From contig NZ_CP053984.1 in NCBI RefSeq assembly GCF_013267355.1, positions 1 to 64,000 of the forward strand: 64,000 nucleotides of DNA, in the 5' to 3' direction. Positions 30,259 through 39,543 of the stretch are shown one piece after another. This stretch comes from Achromobacter pestifer. GTDB taxonomy: Bacteria; Pseudomonadota; Gammaproteobacteria; Burkholderiales; Burkholderiaceae_B. Position numbers and translations under genes: made by a program. A model generated the notes under the pieces. It saw only the letters and a list, made by a program, of their open reading frames with translations, was not told the DNA's origin and did no database searches. Position 1 is the first letter of the stretch, and each line of letters begins with the position of its first letter.

Positions 30259-31842
30259 CTACGCGGCGGCGGCGAGCGCCGCGTTTGGCACGGCGATGTC
30301 GGTGGCAGGCCGCCAGTTGTGCGGCAGCAGCTGCGCGAGGTCGCGCTGCTTGAGCGTGGGCAGACGCTCGAAGACGTCCTTGAGGTAGGCCCAGGGATCG
30401 TGCCCGTTTAGTTTGGCCGACTCGATCAGGCTCATGACCACGCCAGCGCGCTCGCCGGCCTGCTGCGAGCCTACAAAAAGCCAATTCTTGCGGCCAACGC
30501 ACAGCGGGCGCACCGCGTTCTCCGCCGCGTTGTTGTCGATTGGGACGTCGCCGTCGTCCAGGTAGCGCGTGAGCGCGCGCCAATTGCTCAGCGAATAATC
30601 GATCGCCTTGGCCGTCACGTCGGCATTGGCCAGCTTCTGGCGCTGCCCGGTCAGCCAGAGGTGCAGGGCCTGGACGATGGGCCTGGAGCGTTGCTGGCGC
30701 AGCAGCCACCGTGCCTGGGGTTCGAGTTCGCGCGCCTCGCGCTCGACCTCGTACAGCTTTGCGATCAGCGCCACCGCCTGGCCGGCGATCTGGCTGGCGT
30801 TGAACTCGTGCGCCTCGAACAGCTTGCGCCGCGCGTGGGCCCAGCATAGTGCGGCGCTGACGCCTTGCGCCTGAAGCCCAAAATAGCCGCTGTAATCGTC
30901 GCTGACCAGCGTGCCGCCGAAGCCTCGCAGCACGCGCCGCGGATGTTCGCCGGCGCGGCTGGCGGTGAAGTCGAACAGCACCGCGCGCTGGGCCACGAAG
31001 TTGGTCGTGCGGTAGACCCAGACGTAGGCCCGTTTGGTCTTGCCGCGCCCCGGCGCCAGCAGCGACACCGGCGTCTCGTCGGCGTGGATCACACCGTGGC
31101 TGAGGATGAAGCCCTTCAGTGCATCGGCCAGCGGTGCCAGACGCACCCCGCAGATGCCGATCCACTGGGCCATGCTCGAGCGCGGGATGTGCACGCCAGA
31201 GCGCGCGTAGATCTCTTCCTGCCGGTACAGCGGCAAGTGATCGTCGTGCTTGGCCACCACCACCTGCGCGAGCAGGCCCGGCGCGGGGATGCCTTTGTCG
31301 ATGATCTGCGCGGGCATCGGCGCGGCCTGGATCGTCTGGCAGCACGTGCAGGCGTACTTGCCGCGGATATGGCGCAGCACGAAGAATTGGGCCGGCACGC
31401 AATCGAGCTGCTCGCTGACTTCTTGGCCGATGCGCTTGAAGGGCTGGCCGCACTCGCAGTGGGTCTGCTCGATCTCGTGATGGTGATCGATGCGCGGCAG
31501 GCTCGCCGGCAGCGCCTGGCGCACCGCCTGGCCTTTGGCCCGGGGTGGCGCTACCGGTGGCTTCTGGTCTTGCTGGGCGGCGCGGTCTTCCAGCGCCGTG
31601 TCGGCCAGGATCTGATCGAACAGCACCGCCTGCGTGCTCGTCTCCAGGCTCTCGCTGGAGGAGCCGAAGCGCCAGCGCTTCAGCCGCGCGATCTCGAAGT
31701 TCAGCGCCTCGATCCTGGTTTGCTTGAACTTCAGCTCGCCTTGCATGCGCCCGATCACATCGCGCAGCTCCTGCATCGAATCCAGTGCGCCCGGCGCATC
31801 GATCGTGTGGGTGTCCGGGCCTTCGAGCATGGCCGCCATCAT
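30259..31842 (-). CDS. tnpC: IS66-family transposase TnpC
   Basis: 527 residues from ATG 31842. The N-terminal coiled coil and zinc-finger part (CECGQ...CTCCQ) are followed by the DDE-type catalytic domain with HADETPV, SDDYSGY and NNAAENAVRP. A 32-base near-perfect palindrome covers the start codon (31840-31871). Confidence 0.95.
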   Translation of the reverse strand: MMAAMLEGPDTHTIDAPGALDSMQELRDVIGRMQGELKFKQTRIEALNFEIARLKRWRFGSSSESLETSTQAVLFDQILADTALEDRAAQQDQKPPVAPPRAKGQAVRQALPASLPRIDHHHEIEQTHCECGQPFKRIGQEVSEQLDCVPAQFFVLRHIRGKYACTCCQTIQAAPMPAQIIDKGIPAPGLLAQVVVAKHDDHLPLYRQEEIYARSGVHIPRSSMAQWIGICGVRLAPLADALKGFILSHGVIHADETPVSLLAPGRGKTKRAYVWVYRTTNFVAQRAVLFDFTASRAGEHPRRVLRGFGGTLVSDDYSGYFGLQAQGVSAALCWAHARRKLFEAHEFNASQIAGQAVALIAKLYEVEREARELEPQARWLLRQQRSRPIVQALHLWLTGQRQKLANADVTAKAIDYSLSNWRALTRYLDDGDVPIDNNAAENAVRPLCVGRKNWLFVGSQQAGERAGVVMSLIESAKLNGHDPWAYLKDVFERLPTLKQRDLAQLLPHNWRPATDIAVPNAALAAAA

Positions 31843-31871
31843 GCCTCGCGCGCGCGTGCGCGCGAGGCATG
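31840..31871. repeat. 32-base palindrome over the tnpC start
   Basis: Arms of 16 bases, beginning CATGCCTCGCGCGC and its complement, with one mismatch. As RNA it would sequester the tnpC start codon and its ribosome site region. Confidence 0.85.
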
Positions 31872-31921
31872 ACTTTCTCCAATAGACAAACGCGCAAATC
31901 CCGACCTCGAATCGAGCGCAT

Positions 31922-32263
31922 TCAGACCACCGTGATCGACTGCGGCTGCGCGCTGCCCAGGCACTGCCACGGCAGGCCCGCGACGAGCCAGTCGAACTGC
32001 TCGCGCGTGAGTTGAAGTGACCCCGTGTCCTGGCGCGGCCAGGCGAAGCTGCCCGCTTGCAGCCGCCGGGTGCACAGCCACATGCCCGCGCCGTCGTAGA
32101 CCAGCACCTTGAGCCGGTCGGCGCGGCGGTTGGCAAACACGTAGGCGTGGTGGGCTTGCGCGCCCAGCGCGAAGCCGCGCACCACTTGGGCCAACAGCGT
32201 GTCGATGCCCCCGCGCAGGTCGGCCGCGCCAAGCGCCAGCCAGATGACGTCGATGCGAATCAT
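31922..32263 (-). CDS. tnpB: IS66-family TnpB (Orf2)
   Basis: 113 residues of the conserved IS66 Orf2 type (GIDTLLAQVV...HAYVFANRRADRLKVLVYDG). Required with TnpA and TnpC for transposition. Its ATG overlaps the tnpA stop. Confidence 0.94.
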   Translation of the reverse strand: MIRIDVIWLALGAADLRGGIDTLLAQVVRGFALGAQAHHAYVFANRRADRLKVLVYDGAGMWLCTRRLQAGSFAWPRQDTGSLQLTREQFDWLVAGLPWQCLGSAQPQSITVV

Positions 32264-32601
32264 CGGCCGAACTCCCGCAGCAGCGAAGCGAGTTCACGCG
32301 TGTGCGCCAGCGGCCAATGCAGATCGAGCCGGGTGCCTCCCACGTTCAATTCGACGCGCACCGATGTCGATGCGGCACCAGGCGCCACGCGGGCGGCCAC
32401 GAAGCCGCTCGGCCTGGCGGCTGGCGAGGGCTCAGGGCTGACGCCGTCGAGCCGCGCCTGCCAGCGCCGCGCATGTGCGCACCAGCTTTGCAGCGTTCCC
32501 GCTGGCACCCCGTTGGCCTCGGCCCATACCTGCGCCTTCTGGCCAGAGGCACGATACGCCGCCACTTGCTCCAGGCACCGTTCCATCTGCTGTCGATCCA
32601 T
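32260..32601 (-). CDS. tnpA: IS66-family TnpA (Orf1)
   Basis: 113 residues from ATG 32601 (a GTG at 32607 is in frame). An N-terminal helix-turn-helix-like region (YRASGQKAQVWAEANGVPAGTLQSWCAH) precedes a tail ending in the LHWP-type segment of IS66 OrfA. Confidence 0.92.
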   Translation of the reverse strand: MDRQQMERCLEQVAAYRASGQKAQVWAEANGVPAGTLQSWCAHARRWQARLDGVSPEPSPAARPSGFVAARVAPGAASTSVRVELNVGGTRLDLHWPLAHTRELASLLREFGR

Positions 32602-32688
32602 GTCCACCTCGTCTCGTTCGTTGATTGCGAAGACCCGAGGTTCGCAGCTTCAACGGTGAGATGAAAGATGGGTTCGCGGAACGCTTAC

Positions 32689-32807
32689 AGCGCATCGACC
32701 GTGTCGCTGATGAAGTAGGCCAGGTGCCCCGCAGGCAGCCAGTCCTGCAGCGATGCGGACAGCAGCATCTCTTGTTGCGGTTCGTAGGGGCGGTAACTTA
32801 TGGCCAT
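32689..32807 (-). pseudogene. N-terminal fragment of an IS1182-family transposase
   Basis: Starting at ATG 32807 on the minus strand, about 40 codons (MAISYRPYEPQQ..., DWLPAGHLAYFISDTVDAL) match the start of IS1182-type transposases. The gene is cut by the right end of the IS66-family element and no continuation exists on the other side. Confidence 0.75.
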
Positions 32808-33120
32808 GCAGCTTGAACGCTCACTCATGTGCGCAGGTCATCAGGGGATTCCCTGCTTCTGCCGCCCACGCTCCTAGCCTGCCGCGTGGCTCCTAGCGTT
32901 GCCGTAGGGCTCGAAGTGGCGGGGGGTGGTTGAAAAAACCATTGCATCACTCGCATTTTTGCGAATAGGTTTCGCATGTTTTTCCTTTCAGGTTCTCAGG
33001 AAATCAACATAATTTTGATTGGCAAATTTAATGCGTGCTGAACTGATCTGGTGGCAGATGGTTGGGTAATTCGTTAATTCTAAACAACCGGCATCTATGC
33101 CGGAAAACCCGGAGAAAAAA
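32808..33120 (+). promoter_or_regulatory. Upstream region of the aniline dioxygenase operon
   Basis: No gene is seen in this 313-base stretch, which is AT-rich from about 32930. It contains a sigma-54-like pattern at 33020-33034 (TGG...TGC with GG and GC ten bases apart) and a perfect hairpin CCGGCAT-CT-ATGCCGG at 33088-33103, just before the ribosome site GGAGA. The LysR regulator TdnR probably acts here, but no site can be assigned with confidence. Confidence 0.45.
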
Positions 33121-34602
33121 ATGAGCCAGAAATTCATTGATCGGCACGGCTTGTGGTCCGACGCCCAGAAGGCGGCGGCCGTTGAAGTGCTGAAGAAAAT
33201 CGAGCAGGACGGCATTCAGATGATTCGCCTCTCATGGCCGGATCAATATGGTCTGCTGCGCGGGAAAATGCTGTCGGTGGCAGCCTTGCGCTCCGCATTC
33301 GGCAGCGGCTCGGAAATCACCATGTCGCCCTTTTTCTTCGACACGGCCAGCGCCATCGTGTTCAATCCCTTTTCCTCGGATGGCGGGCTTGGCAACCCGG
33401 AGTTGGCGGGCAGCCCTAACGTGGTGATGGTGCCCGACCCCACCACCTTCCGCGTGCTGCCCTGGGCTGATCGCACGGGCTGGATGCTGGCCGATCTGTA
33501 CATGCGTAGCGGTCGGCCCTTCCCGCTGAGCCCGCGTGCCCTGTTGAAGAAAGCGCTGGGGCAGTTGGCGGATCTGGGCTATGACTTCCATGGTGGCCTG
33601 GAGGTGGAGTGGTACTTGACGCGCATCGTCGACCCCTGCCTGGAGCCCGAGACGCTGGGTGGCCCCGGCACACCGGCGGCACCGCCCAAGGTGATGCCGG
33701 TCGCCAAGGGCTACTCCTATCTGCTCGAAAATCACTTGGACGAGGTCGAACCCATCATGGCCGAGGTGCGCCAGCACCTGCTGACGCTGGGCATGCCGTT
33801 GCGCAGCATCGAGGATGAATGGGGGCCCAGCCAGATGGAGACCACCTTCGACGTCATGTCCGGCCTGGACATGGCCGACACCATGGTGTTGTTCCGCAAC
33901 GCAGTCAAGCAAATCTGTCGGCGGCGCGGTTACCTTGCCAGTTTCATGTGCAAACCCAAGATTGAGGGTTTCTGTGCCTCGGGCTGGCATCTGCACCAGT
34001 CGCTGGCGGCGCGCGACTCCGGCGTCAATGCCTTCGTTCCGCAGACGGGCGAGCCGCTGTCGGCGCTGGGCCGGGCCTATGTCGGTGGCCTGCTCAAACA
34101 TGCCTGTGCGGCCTCCAGCTTCACCACCCCCACGGTTAACGGCTACCGACGCCGACGCCCGTTCTCTCTGGCCCCGGATCGGGTGACCTGGGCCGAGGAC
34201 AACCGCGCCGCCATGGCGCGCGTGATCGCCGCCCCAGAAGACTCAGCCAGCCGTGTGGAAAACCGGGTCGGCGAGCCGGCGGCCAACCCCTACCTGTATC
34301 TGGCCTCGCAGCTCTTCTCGGGGATCGATGGCATTCGTCGCCAACTCGATCCCGGCCCTCTGCAGGAAACGCCCTATGCCGCCGACGTTCCGATCCTGCC
34401 GCGCAACCTGGCCGAGGCGCTGGACGTGCTGGAGGGCTCCAGCTTCTTCCGCGAAGCCTTCGGCGAAGAGTTCATCCACTACTGGCTGCACCTGCGGCGC
34501 AGCGAATGGGCGCGCTTCGTGGCCGCCGAAGGCGCCGACGTGGACATGGCGGGCGACCCCGTCACCGACTGGGAGCATCGCGAGTACTTCGAACTGTTCT
34601 GA
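33121..34602 (+). CDS. tdnQ: Gamma-glutamylanilide synthetase (glutamine synthetase-like)
   Basis: 493 residues from ATG 33121 with GGAGA; a longer frame adds eight codons. It has the glutamine synthetase fold: N-terminal beta-grasp domain, GLEVEWYL metal-binding motif, GWHLHQS in the active site, and NGYRRRRPFSLAPDRVTWAEDNR. In aniline degraders TdnQ/AtdA1/DcaQ ligates aniline to glutamate, making gamma-glutamylanilide, the true dioxygenase substrate. First gene of tdnQTA1A2BR. Orthologues also take chloroanilines; the range here cannot be read from sequence. Confidence 0.94.
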   Translation: MSQKFIDRHGLWSDAQKAAAVEVLKKIEQDGIQMIRLSWPDQYGLLRGKMLSVAALRSAFGSGSEITMSPFFFDTASAIVFNPFSSDGGLGNPELAGSPNVVMVPDPTTFRVLPWADRTGWMLADLYMRSGRPFPLSPRALLKKALGQLADLGYDFHGGLEVEWYLTRIVDPCLEPETLGGPGTPAAPPKVMPVAKGYSYLLENHLDEVEPIMAEVRQHLLTLGMPLRSIEDEWGPSQMETTFDVMSGLDMADTMVLFRNAVKQICRRRGYLASFMCKPKIEGFCASGWHLHQSLAARDSGVNAFVPQTGEPLSALGRAYVGGLLKHACAASSFTTPTVNGYRRRRPFSLAPDRVTWAEDNRAAMARVIAAPEDSASRVENRVGEPAANPYLYLASQLFSGIDGIRRQLDPGPLQETPYAADVPILPRNLAEALDVLEGSSFFREAFGEEFIHYWLHLRRSEWARFVAAEGADVDMAGDPVTDWEHREYFELF

Positions 34603-34630
34603 ACTGAACCAGGTAACGCTCATAGACACC

Positions 34631-35386
34631 GTGAAGAAGAAATATGCCGTGCTCTGGTGCACTGAAGTACCCGGAGACGAGATCTTGCAGGAAAAAATGA
34701 TCGCCACTTTCGGTCGCGCGGGCGAGCAGTGGGACGTGCTGGAACCCGCGCGCGACGGCTTCCTGGAGCGGGCGATGGGCTACGACGGCTACGTCATCAG
34801 CGGCAGCCCAATGTCGGTAGTGGACGATGCCGATTCGCTCCTGGTGAGCAACCTGCTGGCGCTGATTCGCCGCGTTAGCGACGAGGCAGGCTCACCCCTG
34901 ATCGGGCTGTGCTTTGGCTCGCAGGCCATCGCGGCGGCCCTAGGTGGACGGGTTGCCAGGAACCCGTCAGGGCGCTTCAAGCTGGGGGTCGATGCCCTGC
35001 GCTGGGACCCCGTCGCCGTTGAGCTGCTGGGCGCGGCGCTGGCGCAAGCGCCCAGCGTGCTGGTCCAAAGCCACGGCGAATGCGTGGCGGCACTGCCGCC
35101 GGGCAGCGTCCTGCTGGCGTCGTCGCAGACCATCCCCCACGAGGTGTTCTTGGTGCAGGGCCGCATCTTGGGCATCCAGGGGCACCCCGAGGTGGACCGT
35201 CAGTTCCTGAAAGACAAGTTCATGGCCTACCACCGCGCGCTGTTCGACGACGAGCAGTGGGCGCACGTAGAACAGGAAGCCAGCCAGCCTCTGTCTCCCG
35301 ACGCCGTCATCGCGCTGGGCCGCCGCTTACTGGACGAAGGCGCCCTGGCTCCCGCGGCTGTGCCCACGCTTACCGAAACAACATGA
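34631..35386 (+). CDS. tdnT: Glutamine amidotransferase-like protein TdnT
   Basis: 251 residues from GTG 34631; no ATG lies nearby in this frame. A class I glutamine amidotransferase fold with the nucleophile elbow GLCFGSQAIA (cysteine) and later GHPE. In the aniline system it is thought to hydrolyse gamma-glutamylanilide or keep its level in check, protecting the cell from the toxic amide. It lies between tdnQ and the dioxygenase genes. Confidence 0.9.
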   Translation: MKKKYAVLWCTEVPGDEILQEKMIATFGRAGEQWDVLEPARDGFLERAMGYDGYVISGSPMSVVDDADSLLVSNLLALIRRVSDEAGSPLIGLCFGSQAIAAALGGRVARNPSGRFKLGVDALRWDPVAVELLGAALAQAPSVLVQSHGECVAALPPGSVLLASSQTIPHEVFLVQGRILGIQGHPEVDRQFLKDKFMAYHRALFDDEQWAHVEQEASQPLSPDAVIALGRRLLDEGALAPAAVPTLTETT

Positions 35387-35430
35387 ACTGAAGCCGCGAT
35401 TTTCAGATTCAACCGAATTGCGAGAAAACG

Positions 35431-36777
35431 ATGAAAGTAATTCATATTGCCGCCGTTCCGGCCGGGGAATCCGCCGCCGATGAATGGGACGACCTGGTGC
35501 AGCCAGACCGTGTACACCGCCGCGTCTATACCGACCCCGCCATCTTTGCCCGCGAAATGGACCATGTGTACGCCGCCAGCTGGGTGTACTTGGCCCATGA
35601 AAGCGAGATCCCCGAGCCCAACGATTTCCGGCAGGCCTGGCTGGGCACCCGCGAGGTCATCGTGACTCGCGACGAAGAGGGGCAAATTCGCGTGTTCTCC
35701 AACCGTTGCTCGCACCGCGGCGCAACCGTCTGCCGCGAGCACCAAGGAAACGCCGCCAACTTCACCTGCCCCTACCACGGCTGGCGTTTCGACAACCGAG
35801 GTCAGTTGTTCGGCATTCCCGGCAAGAACGCCTATGGCCCGGCCTTCAAGGCGCGCGACATGCACCTTGCGCGGCCTGCGCAGGTGGCGTCGTACAAGGG
35901 CTTCATCTTCGCTACCCTGAACTCCGAGGCGCCGCCCCTGGCCGAGCACCTCGGCAATGCCACACGCTATCTGGACGCCTGGATCGAGCACAATGGGGGC
36001 GCTCAGAACATCGTCTTGGCCGGCGCTCAGCGCTTTCGCGTCGGCTGCAACTGGAAACTGGTCTGGGACAACGCGGGCGACGGCTACCACGTGCCGTTCT
36101 CGCACCAGTCGCTGCTGGTGATGACCAAGGAACGCTACGGTGGCGGCGACATGGCCTACTTCGCCGACGCCGACCGCTCCCGCATGAGCAACAACGCGCT
36201 CGACAACGGGCATACGGTGGTCGACCAGCGTCCCGAGATGCACGGCAACTCCGCCTGGCGCGAGCAGCGCCCGCAGCCGGGGCGTGAGCCCTACGAGGCC
36301 CACGTGGCCGCCACCCACAGCCGCGATCAGGCCCAACGCGTGCTCGACACCACTGTCGGGGCGGGCATGAACCTCAACATCTTTCCCAATCTGGCGCTGA
36401 TCGGCAACCAGGTGCAGGTGATCCAGCCTCTGGCGGTGGGCGAAACCTCGGTAAGCTGGCATGCCACCCGGCGCAGAGACGTGGACGCAGAGGTCAACAC
36501 CATGCGCCTGCGCACGCAGGAGGATTTCCCCGTCATGGGCGAGATGGACGACGCCGCCAACTTCGAAGAGTGCCAACGCGGCCTTATGAACAGCCCCGAG
36601 GACGAATGGGTGGACATGGGTCGCCACTGGGAGACCGGCAAGGATGTGCCCGGTCCCGATGGCGTGGTCAGCGGCCCGGTGACCACAGAAATTCACATGC
36701 GCAACTACTACGCTCAGTGGAAGCGGCTGATGCAAGCCCGCCCGACGCTGCAAATGAACAAGGGGAAGCTGCCATGA
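35431..36777 (+). CDS. tdnA1: Aniline dioxygenase large (alpha) subunit
   Basis: 448 residues. The Rieske [2Fe-2S] motif is CSHRGATVC (C92, H94) and CPYHGW (C113, H116). The mononuclear iron site is in GDGYHVPFSHQ (histidines near 220 and 225). The enzyme inserts dioxygen into the activated aniline ring, releasing ammonia or glutamine and giving catechol. It overlaps tdnA2 by four bases. Confidence 0.95.
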   Translation: MKVIHIAAVPAGESAADEWDDLVQPDRVHRRVYTDPAIFAREMDHVYAASWVYLAHESEIPEPNDFRQAWLGTREVIVTRDEEGQIRVFSNRCSHRGATVCREHQGNAANFTCPYHGWRFDNRGQLFGIPGKNAYGPAFKARDMHLARPAQVASYKGFIFATLNSEAPPLAEHLGNATRYLDAWIEHNGGAQNIVLAGAQRFRVGCNWKLVWDNAGDGYHVPFSHQSLLVMTKERYGGGDMAYFADADRSRMSNNALDNGHTVVDQRPEMHGNSAWREQRPQPGREPYEAHVAATHSRDQAQRVLDTTVGAGMNLNIFPNLALIGNQVQVIQPLAVGETSVSWHATRRRDVDAEVNTMRLRTQEDFPVMGEMDDAANFEECQRGLMNSPEDEWVDMGRHWETGKDVPGPDGVVSGPVTTEIHMRNYYAQWKRLMQARPTLQMNKGKLP

Positions 36778-37418
36778 ACGCCGCCCAGGATCTGGCCCAA
36801 GCTGCCGCCGTTCCGGCCTACCGCCACCAGCCTCCCTCGCTCTACGTGGTGCCGGCGTTCTACGACTGGCTTCTCGCCGCTTCGGACGACCTGGCCCAGG
36901 CCGCCGTGCGCACCCAGGGCGCTGACGCCGCGCAAACGCAGCAGGTGGCACAACTACTGACACTGGAAGCTCGCCTGCTCGATCAGGGCTCGATGGACAA
37001 GACCGCCTACGAGCGCTGGCTGGCGTTGTATGGCGAGGAATGCGCCTATTGGGTGCCGGCGGGCGCGCCCGCGCCCGACCCGCGCCAATACGTCACCTTG
37101 GAATTCCACGACCGGCGCCGTCTGCTCGACCGTGTGAGCCGCCTGGGCACCGGGCTGGCCTTCTCGCAGTTCCCGACTTCGCGCACGGCGCGGCACTGGG
37201 GCGGACTGGAAGTGTGGCCCAGCCCGGACCGTGGCAATGAATGGCGCGCGCGCTACAGCTTCACTCTGGCCGAGTCACGCGAGGGCCACAACCGTGTGCT
37301 CGCGGGCTGGAACGGGTTCGTGCTGCGCCAGAGCGCCCAGGGGCTAGTCATCGTGCTCAAGCAGGTCAACCTGATCGACAGCGACTGCCTGCAGGGCAAC
37401 AACTCGTTCTTTTTGTGA
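36774..37418 (+). CDS. tdnA2: Aniline dioxygenase small (beta) subunit
   Basis: 214 residues from ATG 36774, overlapping the tdnA1 stop as ATGA. The ring-hydroxylating dioxygenase beta fold is seen in YERWLALYGEECAYWVPA and the C-terminal VIVLKQVNLIDSDCLQGNNSFFL. A structural partner of the alpha subunit. Confidence 0.94.
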   Translation: MNAAQDLAQAAAVPAYRHQPPSLYVVPAFYDWLLAASDDLAQAAVRTQGADAAQTQQVAQLLTLEARLLDQGSMDKTAYERWLALYGEECAYWVPAGAPAPDPRQYVTLEFHDRRRLLDRVSRLGTGLAFSQFPTSRTARHWGGLEVWPSPDRGNEWRARYSFTLAESREGHNRVLAGWNGFVLRQSAQGLVIVLKQVNLIDSDCLQGNNSFFL

Positions 37419-37434
37419 GGGGAGGTGGCAGCGC

Positions 37435-38442
37435 ATGAAACTGGCACATTCTCTTACCGTCACCGCTGTTTCACCGCAAGGCAGCGACGCCATCCTGCTG
37501 AGCCTGGGCGTGGACGGCGGGCAGCGGCAGCGTTTTTCCTTCCAGTCTGGCCAGTACCTGACGCTTGCCGTCCCCGTGCAAGGCGATGAACATTGGCGCT
37601 GCTATTCGATCACCAGTGCGCCCGAGGATGGGCAGGCGATCAGCGTGCTGGTGCGCCGCGTGGCGGGTGGGCGCGTCTCCAATTGGCTGTGCGACCACGC
37701 GCGAGCGGGCCAACGATTGCAGGTGCTTCCGCCCGCCGGGCGCTTCACACTGGCGCGGCATGGCCAACCAGTGCTGTTGTATGCCGGCGGCAGTGGCATT
37801 GCGCCCATCTTCGCGCTGGCGCGCCAAGCGTTGCTGCAAGGCGCGCCCCAGGTACGGCTGTTCTACGCCTGCCGCGACCGAGCCACGGCCATGCTACTGG
37901 CTGAGTTGCAGGCGCTACAGGCGGGTAGCGGGCAGCGGCTGGAGATACGCCACTGGTATGACGCCGAACAGGGCCTGCCCACGCAGGCGCTGCTGGAGGC
38001 GCAGACCCAGGGCCTTGAGGCTGCTGACGCCTACCTTTGCGGCCCCGAGGCCTTCATGCACTCCGTTCTGGCTGCGCTGGCAGCGGCTGGGATCGAGCCC
38101 AGTCGCGTCTACCGCGAGGACTTCGGCGCTGCGCTGGAGGGCGCGGTGGAAACGGGCGCCGAGGGTCCCGACGCCGAGCTGACGGTTCAGCTCAAGGGGC
38201 AGACGCATACCGTGTCGGTGCGCGGCGGGCAATTCCTGCTGGGCGCCATGCTCGACGCCGGGCTGGCCGTCCCGCACGCTTGCCGGGTTGGCGAATGCGC
38301 CTCCTGCATGTGCCGCCTGGTGGACGGCGAGGTGCTGCGGCTCGACAGCTCGGTGCTGGACGAAGACGATGCTGCAGAAGGCTGGCTGCTGGCCTGCCGC
38401 ACGCGCGCCGCCAGCGCCCAGGTGCGGCTGCGCTTTTCCTGA
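37435..38442 (+). CDS. tdnB: Aniline dioxygenase electron-transfer reductase
   Basis: 335 residues. The FAD-binding motif RCYSITSAP, the NAD-binding region LLYAGGSGIAPIFALAR and a C-terminal plant-type [2Fe-2S] domain (CRVGECASCMC ... C) are in order. This places it with class IA/IB-like reductases that pass electrons from NADH to the Rieske centre. GGGGAGG precedes the ATG. Confidence 0.94.
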   Translation: MKLAHSLTVTAVSPQGSDAILLSLGVDGGQRQRFSFQSGQYLTLAVPVQGDEHWRCYSITSAPEDGQAISVLVRRVAGGRVSNWLCDHARAGQRLQVLPPAGRFTLARHGQPVLLYAGGSGIAPIFALARQALLQGAPQVRLFYACRDRATAMLLAELQALQAGSGQRLEIRHWYDAEQGLPTQALLEAQTQGLEAADAYLCGPEAFMHSVLAALAAAGIEPSRVYREDFGAALEGAVETGAEGPDAELTVQLKGQTHTVSVRGGQFLLGAMLDAGLAVPHACRVGECASCMCRLVDGEVLRLDSSVLDEDDAAEGWLLACRTRAASAQVRLRFS

Positions 38443-38474
38443 ACCTGCAAGCCCCAGAAAGCCTGAAGCCATCG

Positions 38475-39392
38475 ATGAAAGCATGCACCATGACCCGAGA
38501 CGGCACCACCACACCTCCATGGGACCTGATCCGCGCCTTCCTCGCGCTGGAGCGCCACGGGAGCTACGAAGTTGCAGCCGACATGGAAGGCATCGACGAC
38601 TCCACCCTGCGCCGGCGCATCCGGGTGCTGGAGCAGCGCTTCGGTCGCACTCTGTTCGTGCGCAGCGAGGCCGGCTGGAAAGCCTCGGCCGACCTGCACG
38701 CGCTGGTCAGCGCTGCCCAGCACATGGAAGAGGCGGCGCGCAGCTTCTCTCAGAATCACCAGGAAGGCGCGGGCGTGGTGCGCATCAGCCTGATGGACGT
38801 GTTCGCCAAGCGCTTTGCGCCAGTATTCGTCGCGCTGGGGGAGAAATTTCCTCGGCTGCTGCTCAACATCACCACCGAGACGCACTTCGTCAATCTGGAG
38901 CAAGACCAGGTGGACATCGCCGTGCGGCTAGCACGGCCTGTGCGCAACAGCAATTCCCTGCGCGTACGCAAGATCGGTGCGGTGGCCGTGGGCGCTTACG
39001 CCAGCCGCGCGTACCTGGCGCGCCACGACACGAGTGCGTCAAATCCCGCGTTTGTCGACGACCACGACCTTCTGGCCATGAACTTGCAGTTCTTCCACCA
39101 GGATCACAACTTCACCTACGCCAACCTGGACTGGGCCAAGTTCGGCCTGACGGGCAAGGTGCGCGTGCAGTCGGACAGCTTCGTGCCCATGGCGCACCTG
39201 TGCGCGCTGGGCCACGGCGTGGCGCTGCTGCCCAAGTTCGTTGCCGCTGACTATCCCGAACTGGTGCCGTACCCCGAAAAGCTCTTCTTCGAAACGGAGC
39301 TGTGGCTGGTCAGCCGCTTTGACTTGCTGGCAGCTTGGCAGCGCGAATTGGCCGACAGGCTGCAGGAAGAAATGGCGACATGGCCTCAATGA
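38475..39392 (+). CDS. tdnR: LysR-type regulator TdnR
   Basis: 305 residues from ATG 38475; ATG 38490 is an alternative. The N-terminal winged helix (LIRAFLALERHGSYEVAADMEGIDDSTLRRRIRVLEQRFGRTLFVR) is somewhat atypical for LysR. A substrate-binding domain follows. In aniline clusters this gene follows tdnB and activates the operon in response to aniline or its glutamylated form. It is codirectional with the operon, not divergent. Confidence 0.9.
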   Translation: MKACTMTRDGTTTPPWDLIRAFLALERHGSYEVAADMEGIDDSTLRRRIRVLEQRFGRTLFVRSEAGWKASADLHALVSAAQHMEEAARSFSQNHQEGAGVVRISLMDVFAKRFAPVFVALGEKFPRLLLNITTETHFVNLEQDQVDIAVRLARPVRNSNSLRVRKIGAVAVGAYASRAYLARHDTSASNPAFVDDHDLLAMNLQFFHQDHNFTYANLDWAKFGLTGKVRVQSDSFVPMAHLCALGHGVALLPKFVAADYPELVPYPEKLFFETELWLVSRFDLLAAWQRELADRLQEEMATWPQ

Positions 39393-39543
39393 CCTCGCTC
39401 CCTGTCCTGACCACCAGCCCGCGCTTGGCGGCGCTGCCGGTCACTATCGCCAACGTTGGCCTCAGCTTAACCCGGTAATTTCCGTCTAAAACTGATCCAC
39501 GTAACAACCCTAACCTGCTGATTTTTTCGGCAGGAGCATAGGA

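Larger units (their letters stand above)
30200..32688 (-). mobile_element. Complete IS66-family element
   Basis: The 2489-bp element has perfect 17-bp ends GTAAGCGTTCCGCGAAC (30200-30216, inverted at 32672-32688) and three genes tnpA-tnpB-tnpC on the minus strand. The eight bases outside the ends (GGCACACC and AGCGCATC) do not match, so the usual 8-bp duplication is absent and the element sits at a rearranged junction. Confidence 0.95.

Noticed and set aside
30192..32696. 8-bp target duplication of the IS66-family element
   Set aside because: The flanking octamers GGCACACC and AGCGCATC do not match.
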